DNA of 11,681 bases from positions 1 to 11,681 of the forward strand of contig SKFV01000013.1 in the NCBI GenBank assembly GCA_007117785.1, read 5' to 3'. Positions 1 through 6,843 of the stretch are shown one piece after another (position 1 is the first letter of the stretch; the number at the start of each line of letters is the position of its first letter). A model generated the notes under the pieces. It was not told the DNA's origin. It saw only the letters and a list, made by a program, of their open reading frames with translations, and searched no databases. A program made the position numbers and the translations under genes. This DNA comes from Pseudomonas sp. (GTDB lineage Bacteria; Pseudomonadota; Gammaproteobacteria; Pseudomonadales; Pseudomonadaceae).

Positions 1-1086
1 GCGCAGGCGGGCAATGGCGTGATCGCTGGCTACCTCAATCACCAAAGCCGGTAACAAACCACCTATCACACGATGCGCGGCAAGAAGCTTGCTGGCATCT
101 TCCGGTGCAGCGTCCGGGTGGCGTGCTTCCGGCCCCCGGTAGCCATGACGGCGATCGTAGGCCATGAGTCCATCGCGCAAAGCCTTCTGGGCCTGTTCCT
201 GGCGCTCGCTGTGCACGCTGGTAAAGACATGGTAGCCGTCAATATAGATATCAGCACCAAAGCGGTCATACAGTTCCTGCCGCACCATTTCGGCCACCCA
301 TGGCGCATCTATGTCCGGGCTGGCACGGTGCAGGCGCGAAGCGTCAGAGGTATTGATTGCTGTATCAAAGGTCGGTTGGTCAATCATGCCAAGACGCAGC
401 ATGCGCTGCAAAATCCAGTCGCGCCTTAACGTTGCTCGCTCCATGTTACTGAGTGGGTTGTAGCGCGAGGGGGCTTTCGGCAGTCCGGCTATCATAGCCA
501 TTTCGGCCAGCGTCAAATCATTGATGGAACGGCCATAATAGACCTGAGCGGCAGCTTCTATACCGTAGGCCCGATGGCCCAGGTAAATTTTGTTGATGTA
601 AAGTTCGAATATTTCCTGCTTGTCGAGATGGCGCTCGATTTGCAAAGCCAGCAGGATTTCGTTTAACTTTCTCGAAAAGATGCGGTCGCTGGTCAGAAAT
701 ACGTTTTTCGCCACTTGCATGGTGATGGTGCTACCGCCAGTCTGGATGTGCCCCGATTGAGCAAGTTCGGTAGCCGCTCGCAGCAAACCTCTGGGGTCGA
801 CCCCACGATGACGCAGGAAGTTGTCATCCTCCGCAGCCAGGAAGGCGTTGATAAAGTCTTCCGGTACCTGGTCGAAACTCACAGGCACTCTGCGCATTTC
901 GCCATATTCGGCTATAAGTTTATTATCTGTGCTATATATTCGCAGTGGGGTCTGTAATTGTAGCTCGCGGAGGCTTTCAACATCGGGCAAAGCGGGGCTA
1001 AGATAGAGTGCAATCCCGCTCAGCGCCAGAAAAGGGGCGCAAAACAGGGCTAATAGCGACCAAAGCAAGAATTTTATAAAGCGCAT
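1..1086 (-). CDS. ponA: Penicillin-binding protein 1A, N-terminal part (gene runs off the left edge)
   Basis: Bifunctional class A penicillin-binding protein that polymerises lipid II into glycan strands (GT51 domain) and cross-links the peptides (transpeptidase domain, outside the window). It is an inner-membrane protein with a periplasmic body. The frame is open from the ATG at 1086 to base 1, giving 362 residues. Visible: one membrane anchor at residues 4-29; GT51 motif 1 at 86-94 (EDDNFLRHR, catalytic E86); motif 2 GGSTITMQVAKN at 117-128; motif 3 RKLNE at 139-143 (second acidic residue E143); motif 4 from K156 to G170; motif 5 with YYGRS and GLPKAPSRYNP at about 183-211. The stretch from about 315 begins the linker (OB-like) region. 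The start agrees with the N-terminus known for Pseudomonas PonA, but no convincing Shine-Dalgarno sequence lies 5-10 bases upstream. It is divergent from pilM, as in P. aeruginosa. The transpeptidase motifs cannot be checked here. Identity is secure. Confidence 0.95.
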   Translation of the reverse strand, partial: MRFIKFLLWSLLALFCAPFLALSGIALYLSPALPDVESLRELQLQTPLRIYSTDNKLIAEYGEMRRVPVSFDQVPEDFINAFLAAEDDNFLRHRGVDPRGLLRAATELAQSGHIQTGGSTITMQVAKNVFLTSDRIFSRKLNEILLALQIERHLDKQEIFELYINKIYLGHRAYGIEAAAQVYYGRSINDLTLAEMAMIAGLPKAPSRYNPLSNMERATLRRDWILQRMLRLGMIDQPTFDTAINTSDASRLHRASPDIDAPWVAEMVRQELYDRFGADIYIDGYHVFTSVHSERQEQAQKALRDGLMAYDRRHGYRGPEARHPDAAPEDASKLLAAHRVIGGLLPALVIEVASDHAIARLR

Positions 1087-1158
1087 GAGGGATTAAGAAT
1101 TCCCTGTTGAATGAATCGGTTAGCGGTTGTACTGATCGATAACGGGGTAACAGTCTGC

Positions 1159-1166
1159 ATTATAAG
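1159..1166. promoter_or_regulatory. Back-to-back -10 boxes for ponA (minus) and possibly pilM (plus)
   Basis: On the minus strand 1164 down to 1159 reads TATAAT, a perfect sigma70 -10 box; a start point near 1152 would give ponA a leader of roughly 65 bases. On the plus strand 1161-1166 reads TATAAG (5 of 6). Neither has a good -35 at 16-18 bases (the minus strand offers only GGCTTA or TGGCTT), so either would need an activator or be weak. Seen: the hexamers. Inferred: their use. Confidence 0.4.
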
Positions 1167-1197
1167 CGCATTTTTTTCTAATAAGCCATTTGCGCTT
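1164..1197. repeat. 7-bp inverted repeat AAGCGCA / TGCGCTT with 20-base spacer
   Basis: AAGCGCA at 1164-1170 and its exact complement TGCGCTT at 1191-1197 are separated by 20 bases that include a seven-T run. One arm overlaps the candidate -10 boxes at 1159-1166 and the other covers most of the candidate pilM -35 at 1190-1195. This is the geometry of an operator for a dimeric regulator, though seven-base arms can occur by chance. Confidence 0.45.
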
Positions 1198-1218
1198 GTG
1201 CCTGACCTGTTATTTAAT
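1190..1218 (+). promoter_or_regulatory. Candidate sigma70 promoter for the pilM operon
   Basis: TTGCGC at 1190-1195 and TTTAAT at 1213-1218 are separated by 17 bases, the ideal sigma70 spacing (3 of 6 and 5 of 6 matches). Transcription would start near 1225 and give a leader of about 45 bases to the pilM start at 1271. It is the best spaced pair I found on the plus strand in this gap, but the -35 is weak and other choices cannot be excluded. Confidence 0.35.
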
Positions 1219-1270
1219 GTAGGAAAACATAAACCGTCCGTAAGTGTCGGATGCTGATAGGAAATTGGCT

Positions 1271-2335
1271 GTGCTAGGGCTCATAAAGAAAAAAGCGAAC
1301 ACGCTGCTGGGCGTCGACATCAGTTCCACTACGGTGAAACTGCTTGAGCTCAGCCGTCAAGGCAACCGGTATAAAGTCGAATCGTACGCGGTTGAACCTC
1401 TGCCACCCGGTGCGGTGGTAGAGAAAAATATTGTCGAACTGGAAGGCGTCGGCCAGGCACTTGAAAAAGTGCTTTCCCGTTCAAAGACATCCATTAAACA
1501 GACCGCAGTCGCGGTCGCAGGTTCCGCGGTCATTACCAAAACCATCGAAATGGATGCCGACCTGGGTCCGGACGAGATGGAAGAGCAGATCAAGCTCGAA
1601 GCGGATCAGTACATTCCCTACCCCCTGGATGAAGTCGCCATCGACTTCGAGGTGCAAGGCCCATCGCCGCGCAGCCCGGAGCGGGTAGAAGTGTTGCTGG
1701 CAGCCTGCCGTCGCGAGAACGTTGATATTCGCGAAGCAGCCCTGGCGCTGGCTGGACTCGAACCCAAGGTGGTCGAAGTCGAAGCTTACGCCATGGAGCG
1801 TGCCTGCGAATTGGTTATCGATCAGTTGGATGGTGACCGCGACCAGATGACTATTGCCGTCATCGATATCGGCGCCACCATGATGACACTCAGCGTTCTC
1901 AGCAAGGGTCGCACCATTTACACCCGCGAGCAGTTGTTCGGTGGCAAGCAGCTGACCGACGAGATCCAGCGCCGATATGGCCTGTCCCAAGATGAAGCCG
2001 GACTGGCCAAGAAGCAGGGTGGTCTGCCGGATGATTACGAAACCGAAGTATTGAGCCCGTTCAAGGATGCGGTCGTGCAGCAGGTTTCGCGTTCGCTGCA
2101 GTTCTTCTTTGCCGGTGGCCAGTACAATGATGTTGATTACATCCTGCTGGCCGGGGGCACTGCCTCGATTCCCGGGCTGGATCAACTGGTGCAGCAAAAG
2201 ATTGGCACCACTACCCTGGTTGCCAACCCCTTTGCAAACATGACGCTTTCAAACAAGGTCAATGCTGTTGCGCTCAGCAATGATGCGCCGGCCCTGATGA
2301 TTGCGTGTGGTCTGGCAATGAGGAGTTTTGACTAA
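1271..2335 (+). CDS. pilM: Type IV pilus inner-membrane platform protein PilM (actin-like)
   Basis: Cytoplasmic actin/FtsA-like ATP-binding protein that docks on the N-terminal tail of PilN and ties the pilus motor to the alignment complex. With the GTG start at 1271 the product is 354 residues, the length I recall for P. aeruginosa PilM. Visible: phosphate-1 motif GVDISSTTVK at 14-23 (D16), phosphate-2 motif VIDIGATMM at 197-205 (D199), adenosine motif LLAGGTASIPGL at 292-303, which are the landmarks of the actin-like fold. Start choice: an in-frame GTG at 1244 would add nine residues, but its nearest purine-rich site (AGGAAA, 1221-1226) is 17 bases away, whereas AGGA at 1259-1262 sits 8 bases before 1271, and the product starting there begins in the conserved LGLIKKK sequence. 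It is the first gene of the operon; its stop TAA (2333-2335) shares one base with the pilN ATG. Confidence 0.95.
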   Translation: MLGLIKKKANTLLGVDISSTTVKLLELSRQGNRYKVESYAVEPLPPGAVVEKNIVELEGVGQALEKVLSRSKTSIKQTAVAVAGSAVITKTIEMDADLGPDEMEEQIKLEADQYIPYPLDEVAIDFEVQGPSPRSPERVEVLLAACRRENVDIREAALALAGLEPKVVEVEAYAMERACELVIDQLDGDRDQMTIAVIDIGATMMTLSVLSKGRTIYTREQLFGGKQLTDEIQRRYGLSQDEAGLAKKQGGLPDDYETEVLSPFKDAVVQQVSRSLQFFFAGGQYNDVDYILLAGGTASIPGLDQLVQQKIGTTTLVANPFANMTLSNKVNAVALSNDAPALMIACGLAMRSFD

Positions 2336-2907
2336 TGGCTCGCATTAACCTGTTGCCCTGGCGCGAGCAGCTCAGGGAAGAGCGCAAGAAGCAGTTCATG
2401 ACTGTTCTGGTGCTGATTGTGATTTTTGCTGCTGGTCTGGTGTTTGCCGGGGATCGTTATTATTCCGGGAAGATTGACCACCAGAATGCCCGCAATGAAT
2501 ACCTGCGTAGTGAAATCCGGGTGCTCGAGACCCGGATTCGTGAAATTGAAGACTTGCAGGCACGCCGTAGCCAGTTGCTCGATCGCATGCGCATTATTCA
2601 GGATCTTCAGGGCAATCGGCCGATTATCGTGCGGGTATTTGACGAATTGGCACGCAGCCTGCCAGACGGGGTTTACTTCACATCGCTTCAGATGCGTGGC
2701 TCGACCATCAACGTACGTGGTGGTGCCGAGTCCAATAGTCGTGTGTCCAATCTGATGCGTCAGATGGATGCCTCAGAGTGGTTGACTGCGCCAAATCTGA
2801 CAGCGGTGCGTGCCGTGACCCAGGGTGCCCTTGATCAGGCGAATGTGTTTGAGCTTTCTGTGCGCCAGACTGAGCCCAGAAATCGCGCTCAGGGAGGGTC
2901 ACAGTAA
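2335..2907 (+). CDS. pilN: Type IV pilus alignment protein PilN
   Basis: Inner-membrane protein of 190 residues that pairs with PilO and holds PilM at the membrane. The conserved cytoplasmic tail INLLPWR at residues 4-10 is the PilM-binding motif of the family. It is followed by a basic stretch, one membrane segment at about 22-38, a heptad-like charged helix at about 51-92 (coiled coil, the PilO contact) and a compact periplasmic domain at about 97-178. Its ATG (2335) overlaps the pilM stop by one base and its own TAA (2905-2907) overlaps the pilO ATG by one base, so translation is probably coupled through all three genes. The length and topology are normal for the family. Confidence 0.94.
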   Translation: MARINLLPWREQLREERKKQFMTVLVLIVIFAAGLVFAGDRYYSGKIDHQNARNEYLRSEIRVLETRIREIEDLQARRSQLLDRMRIIQDLQGNRPIIVRVFDELARSLPDGVYFTSLQMRGSTINVRGGAESNSRVSNLMRQMDASEWLTAPNLTAVRAVTQGALDQANVFELSVRQTEPRNRAQGGSQ

Positions 2908-3530
2908 TGAGCTTCAGCCAATCCATGGAAAGTCTGAAAAACCTCGAAATGAGTGATCTGGACTTCAATAACATCGGCGCCTGGCCAGCCGCTCTGAAAG
3001 TTATTTTCGGTGCAATTATCTTTGTTGTTCTGGTTGTTCTAGGCTATCACTTCCACCTCAAAGACAAGCAAGCCAGTCTGGAGCGAGTTGAAGCTCAGGA
3101 AGTGGCTTTGCGCCAGGATTTTCGGGACAAGTCATTCCGCGCAGCCAACCTGGATGCCTACCGCGAGCAGTTGGCAGAAATTGAAGAGCGTTTTGGCACC
3201 TTGTTGCAGCAGTTGCCGCAAGAGACCGAAGTGCCTGGACTGCTTGAAGATATCACTCAGTTGGGCCTGGGCAGTGGCCTTGAATTCGAGTCGATTACCT
3301 TGCAGCCGGAAGCAACGCGCCAATTCTATATCGAGTTGCCAATCCGGATCGTGGTGCAGGGCACCTACCACGACATTGCGACCTTTGTCAGCGGGGTTGC
3401 CGGTTTGCCGCGCATCGTAACCTTGCATGACTTCGACATTTCGCCAGAGTCGTCAGCCAACCCGAATCAGCTGAAAATGAATATTCTGGCCCGCACCTAT
3501 CGTTACAGCGAGCAAGGAGATGCCCAATGA
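2907..3530 (+). CDS. pilO: Type IV pilus alignment protein PilO
   Basis: Inner-membrane protein of 207 residues that forms heterodimers with PilN and binds PilP, bridging the pilus motor and the secretin. Visible: a cytoplasmic N-terminus of about 29 residues, one membrane segment at about 31-48, a long charged coiled-coil helix at about 52-100, and a periplasmic ferredoxin-like domain at about 108-200 containing the PGLLEDITQLG and RIVVQGTYHDI sequences typical of PilO. The preceding GGGAGGGTC stretch supplies a ribosome site within pilN. The start overlaps the pilN stop by one base, and its TGA (3528-3530) overlaps the pilP ATG in the form ATGA. Nothing unusual is seen. Confidence 0.94.
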   Translation: MSFSQSMESLKNLEMSDLDFNNIGAWPAALKVIFGAIIFVVLVVLGYHFHLKDKQASLERVEAQEVALRQDFRDKSFRAANLDAYREQLAEIEERFGTLLQQLPQETEVPGLLEDITQLGLGSGLEFESITLQPEATRQFYIELPIRIVVQGTYHDIATFVSGVAGLPRIVTLHDFDISPESSANPNQLKMNILARTYRYSEQGDAQ

Positions 3531-4054
3531 AGCCTTTACATTTGGCCCCCTTGGCCCTGCTCGCTGGCCTGGTCTTGACTGGTTGCGGTAGCAACGATTT
3601 CAACGATCTGCAGGCTTTTATGGACGAGACACGAGCTCGGCCTGCCGGCGAGATCGAGCCCTTGCCGCGGTTCAGCCCATACGAAGCCTTTACTTACAGC
3701 GCGTCCTCATTACGCAGCCCGTTTCAACCTCCGGTGCGTATTGACCTGACACAGCGCCAACGCGGGACCAGCGATGTGCGCCCGGATGAAGATCGTGTTC
3801 GTCAATTCCTTGAAGGCTTCAACATCGAGGCTTTTGATATGGTGGGTACGCTGAGCAATGAAGACGGCATGCAAGCCCTTGTTCGTGGTGCCGGTAGTGT
3901 TCATCGCGTCAGAATCGGGGATTACCTCGGACGCAATCATGGTCGGATTACCAGTATCGATGAAGGCCGTATCGAAGTGGTAGAAATTGTTCCGGACGGC
4001 GAAGGTGGTTGGTTGGAGCGCCCGCGTACCCTCAGCTTGTCTGAGCGCGGATAG
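3527..4054 (+). CDS. pilP: Type IV pilus lipoprotein PilP
   Basis: Periplasmic lipoprotein of 175 residues that joins the PilN/PilO dimer to the N0 domain of the secretin PilQ. A lipoprotein signal covers residues 1-19, with the lipobox LTGC and lipidated Cys20. Residues 21-90 are polar and probably flexible, with the conserved FSPYEAFTY and SPFQPP sequences. The C-terminal beta-sandwich (homology-region domain) spans about 93-170 and includes FDMVGTLS at 103-110 and RIGDYLGRNHGRI at 129-141. The residue after the lipidated cysteine is Gly, not Asp; in Pseudomonas inner-membrane retention is not set by the simple +2 rule, so location is inferred from family knowledge. The ORF overlaps pilO by four bases. 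Confidence 0.94.
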   Translation: MKPLHLAPLALLAGLVLTGCGSNDFNDLQAFMDETRARPAGEIEPLPRFSPYEAFTYSASSLRSPFQPPVRIDLTQRQRGTSDVRPDEDRVRQFLEGFNIEAFDMVGTLSNEDGMQALVRGAGSVHRVRIGDYLGRNHGRITSIDEGRIEVVEIVPDGEGGWLERPRTLSLSERG

Positions 4055-4074
4055 GTCAACCAGGGAGAGAATTT

Positions 4075-6243
4075 ATGAACTGCAAACAGTCACGCGTGGA
4101 ACGCAAGCACATGCCTCTAACCAGAAAAATCACTACGGCAGCAATGCTGCTACTGCTAACTCCGCTGGCGTTGGCGGCCAATCTGAACAATCTGGATGTG
4201 GCCTCTCTGCCCGGTGATCGTGTCGAGCTCAAGTTGACCTTTGACGAGCCGGTTACCGATCCAACAGGCTACACCATTGAGCAGCCGGCTCGGATTGCAC
4301 TGGATTTTCCGGGGGTGAGCAACCAGTTGGGGCAGCGTAACCGCGAGCTAGGGCTGGGCAATGCGCGCAGCCTTACTATTGTAGAGGCTGGCGACCGCAC
4401 TCGCATGATTGTCAATCTGACTAATCTGGTGCCCTACAGCACCCGCGTAGAAGGTAATAACCTGTTCGTGTTGATAGGTGATGAGAGCGGTCAGCGCAGC
4501 TCGGCAACAGCAGCAGCGCCGAGCCAGCAAGCCGAGCCGGGCGCTAACTGGCGCGACGGCAACCAACCTGCTCTCACCAGTGCAGCCACTGGCCGTAGTG
4601 GCATTACCAGTCTGGATTTCAACCGTGGCGAGCAGGGAGAAGGTAATGTTGTTATCGATCTTTCTGACCCAGGTCTACAAGTGGATATCGAAGAGCGCGG
4701 AGGACGTTTGCGTCTTGAGTTCCCCGGAGCCCATTTGCCGGATGAGTTACGCGTTCGCCTGGACGTTAAAGACTTCGCCACGCCAGTCAACTTTATCAAT
4801 GCATCAACCAGCAGCAGCGGTGCAGTGATCACCATCGAGCCGACGGGTTTTTATGAGCACCTGACGTACCAGACCGATAATCGTCTGATTGTCAGCTTCA
4901 AGCCGCTCACTCGGGCTGAAGAAGAGCAGCGTCGCGCCGAAGACTTCACCTACACAGGTGAGCGACTGTCCCTTAACTTCCAGGACATTGAAGTGCGCTC
5001 GGTGTTGCAGTTGATTGCTGACTTTACCGACCTCAATCTGGTTGCCAGTGATACTGTTACCGGCAGCATTACCCTGCGCTTGCAGAATGTGCCCTGGGAT
5101 CAGGCTCTGGATCTGGTATTGAAAACCAAGGGTCTGGATCAACGCCGAGTGGGTAATGTCCTGCTGGTTGCGCCAGCGGAAGAGATTGCTGCTCGTGAGC
5201 GGCAGGAACTGGAATCACAGCGTCAAATCGCTGAACTGGCTCCGCTGCGTCGTGAGTTGATTCAGGTCAACTATGCCCGTGCTGGTGATATTGCCCGCCT
5301 GTTTGCCTCGGTAACCGCTGGTGAAGGTGGTGAGCAGCGTGGCTCTATTACCGTAGACGAGCGTACCAATAGCATTATCGCTCTGGAAACCCAGGACAAA
5401 CTGGATGAGTTGCGCCGTATCGTGACCCAGCTGGATATTCCGGTACGTCAGGTGATGATCGAAGCCCGCATCGTCGAAGCTGAAGTTGGCTTTGACCGTG
5501 CCCTCGGCGTGCGCTGGGGTGGCAATGTACGTATGGGCGACCGTTTTGGTCTGTTTGGTGGTGTTGGTAACCAGGGCACTGGTCTCGATGATGGTGCTGA
5601 AGATCAGACCACTGCCGGCTTCCAGGGTCGTCCTACCCGTCCATTCAACTCGCCCTTTGTTGATCTGGGCGTGCTTGGCCCAACCTCGGGTATCGGCATC
5701 GGCTTCATCAGCAACAATGCGATCCTTGATTTGCAGCTGTCTGCGATGGAAAGCACCGGTAACGGCGAGATCATTTCTCAGCCCAAGGTTGTGACCTCGG
5801 ATAAGGAAACTGCGAAGATCCTCAAAGGTTCTGAGATTCCTTACCAGGAAGCGTCATCCAGTGGTGCGACCACAACAGCCTTTGCCGAAGCGGTGCTGTC
5901 ACTGGAAGTTACTCCGCAGATCACTCCTGACAACCAGGTGATCATGGAAGTCATCGTGACCAAGGATGAGCCGGACTTCACCAACACCGTTAACGGCGTA
6001 CCGACGATTCGCAAGAATGAAGTCAATGCCACGATTCTGGTGTCTGACGGTGAGACCATAGTTATTGGCGGTGTCTTCTCAAGTGAGTCTACGCAAGGTA
6101 CGCAGAAAGTACCCTTCCTTGGCGACTTGCCGATTCTGGGTCGTGCCTTCCGCCGCGATATCACTGCGGAGAGCAAGTCCGAACTGCTGATCTTCCTGAC
6201 GCCGCGCATTATCAATGCAGGTACCATTTCTCAGGTCAGGTAA
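4075..6243 (+). CDS. pilQ: Type IV pilus secretin PilQ
   Basis: Outer-membrane secretin forming the gated pore through which the pilus passes. The product is 722 residues with a signal peptide (hydrophobic core about 19-34, cleavage likely after ALA at 34). Domains in order: AMIN domain 1 at about 37-134, polar linker 138-175, AMIN domain 2 at about 176-276, secretin N0 (STN) at 298-366, N1 at 394-455, a Gly-rich segment 482-525, and the secretin beta-barrel at about 545-714. The barrel carries the secretin signature: DGETIVIGGV at 658-667, then VPFLGDLPILG at 679-689. The AMIN domains bind peptidoglycan in related secretins. Start choice: AGGGAGAGA at 4062-4070 is ideally spaced from the ATG at 4075; the ATG at 4111 would give a more usual short signal peptide but has a poorer site. 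The gap from pilP is 20 bases. Confidence 0.95.
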   Translation: MNCKQSRVERKHMPLTRKITTAAMLLLLTPLALAANLNNLDVASLPGDRVELKLTFDEPVTDPTGYTIEQPARIALDFPGVSNQLGQRNRELGLGNARSLTIVEAGDRTRMIVNLTNLVPYSTRVEGNNLFVLIGDESGQRSSATAAAPSQQAEPGANWRDGNQPALTSAATGRSGITSLDFNRGEQGEGNVVIDLSDPGLQVDIEERGGRLRLEFPGAHLPDELRVRLDVKDFATPVNFINASTSSSGAVITIEPTGFYEHLTYQTDNRLIVSFKPLTRAEEEQRRAEDFTYTGERLSLNFQDIEVRSVLQLIADFTDLNLVASDTVTGSITLRLQNVPWDQALDLVLKTKGLDQRRVGNVLLVAPAEEIAARERQELESQRQIAELAPLRRELIQVNYARAGDIARLFASVTAGEGGEQRGSITVDERTNSIIALETQDKLDELRRIVTQLDIPVRQVMIEARIVEAEVGFDRALGVRWGGNVRMGDRFGLFGGVGNQGTGLDDGAEDQTTAGFQGRPTRPFNSPFVDLGVLGPTSGIGIGFISNNAILDLQLSAMESTGNGEIISQPKVVTSDKETAKILKGSEIPYQEASSSGATTTAFAEAVLSLEVTPQITPDNQVIMEVIVTKDEPDFTNTVNGVPTIRKNEVNATILVSDGETIVIGGVFSSESTQGTQKVPFLGDLPILGRAFRRDITAESKSELLIFLTPRIINAGTISQVR

Positions 6244-6248
6244 ATCGG

Positions 6249-6761
6249 TTGCGTAATGTCTTTCTGGTAGGCCCGATGGGAGCTGGTAAAAGCACCATCG
6301 GGCGCCTGCTTGCCAAGGAACTCAAGGTTCCGTTCAAAGATTCAGACCGCGAGATTGAAGCCCGAACAGGGGCTGATATTCCGTGGATTTTTGATGTTGA
6401 GGGCGAGGAAGGTTTTCGTCAGCGTGACGAGGCGATGATTGCCGAGCTGGTTAGTGAGCAAGGTATTGTGTTGGCTACTGGTGGCGGCGTGGTTATGCGT
6501 CGTGCCAACCGTCAGGCATTGCAGTCTCATGGCTTTGTTGTCTACTTGTGCACAAGCGTGGACCAACAACTGCAGCGCACGGCCAAGGATCGTCAGCGGC
6601 CCTTGCTGCAAACTGCTGATCCGGAACAGGTGCTGCGTGACTTGATGGCCAAGCGTGATCCCCTGTACCGGGAAATTGCCGATATGGTAGTGGAAACTGA
6701 TCAGCGTGGCCCGAAGGGTGTGGTCAATGCCATTGTCCGTCAACTGGACGCAGCTGACTGA
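6249..6761 (+). CDS. aroK: Shikimate kinase (TTG start)
   Basis: Phosphorylates the 3-hydroxyl of shikimate with ATP, step five of the shikimate pathway to chorismate and the aromatic amino acids; cytoplasmic. The product is 170 residues, normal for the family. Visible: Walker A GPMGAGKST at 8-16 (K14), DSD at 31-33 (Mg and shikimate contacts), R57 in the FRQRDE segment, the GGG motif at 78-80 that contacts shikimate, the lid arginine in RQRPLL (R117), and R136 in RDPLYRE. The start is TTG at 6249: it lies 5 bases after the pilQ stop, has AGG at 6238-6240 inside the pilQ end as ribosome site, and gives the expected MRNVFLVGPMG N-terminus. The only other in-frame start nearby (ATG at 6276) would destroy the P-loop. 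Translation is probably coupled to pilQ. Confidence 0.96.
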   Translation: MRNVFLVGPMGAGKSTIGRLLAKELKVPFKDSDREIEARTGADIPWIFDVEGEEGFRQRDEAMIAELVSEQGIVLATGGGVVMRRANRQALQSHGFVVYLCTSVDQQLQRTAKDRQRPLLQTADPEQVLRDLMAKRDPLYREIADMVVETDQRGPKGVVNAIVRQLDAAD

Positions 6762-6766
6762 ATCCC

Positions 6767-6795
6767 CGACATATGTCGCTGCAGCGGGTGCGCTG
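6767..6795. repeat. Overlapping palindromes in the aroK-aroB gap
   Basis: CGACATATGTCG at 6767-6778 is a perfect 12-base palindrome. CGCTGCAGCG at 6777-6786 is a perfect 10-base palindrome overlapping it by two bases, and CAGCG (6782-6786) can also pair with CGCTG (6791-6795) across a four-base loop. They lie between the aroK stop and the aroB ribosome site in the longest untranslated gap inside the operon (82 bases). There is no following T run, so this is not a normal terminator. A role in mRNA processing or as a binding site is possible but unproven. Confidence 0.4.
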
Positions 6796-6843
6796 TGGCG
6801 TGGCTCTGATGTATGCTTCTCGCAAGATTTGGAGAGGTGCTAC

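Larger units (their letters stand above)
1087..1270. promoter_or_regulatory. Divergent ponA / pilM control region
   Basis: This 184-base gap lies between the two divergent starts and contains no credible gene. It is visibly richer in A+T than the coding sequence on either side, with a run of seven T at 1171-1177. It must hold the promoters of both ponA and the pilus operon, because each gene is first in its transcript. Individual candidate elements are listed separately. The exact promoters are inferred from hexamer matches only. Confidence 0.8.

Noticed and set aside
73..429. Plus-strand reading frame of 118 codons opposite ponA
   Set aside because: It lies wholly antisense to a well-conserved part of ponA, has no family resemblance and no good ribosome site; it is a by-product of the ponA codon pattern.
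1164..1177. Run of seven T after AAGCGCA as a possible terminator
   Set aside because: No GC-rich stem precedes the T run; only about three base pairs can form immediately upstream.
1481..2197. Minus-strand reading frame of 238 codons opposite pilM
   Set aside because: pilM on the plus strand keeps all actin-fold motifs through this region. The antisense frame shows no recognisable domain or ribosome site.
6706..6843. N-terminal extension of AroB into aroK
   Set aside because: The extra 46 residues do not resemble AroB, overlap aroK, and the ATG at 6844 has a near-ideal ribosome site.
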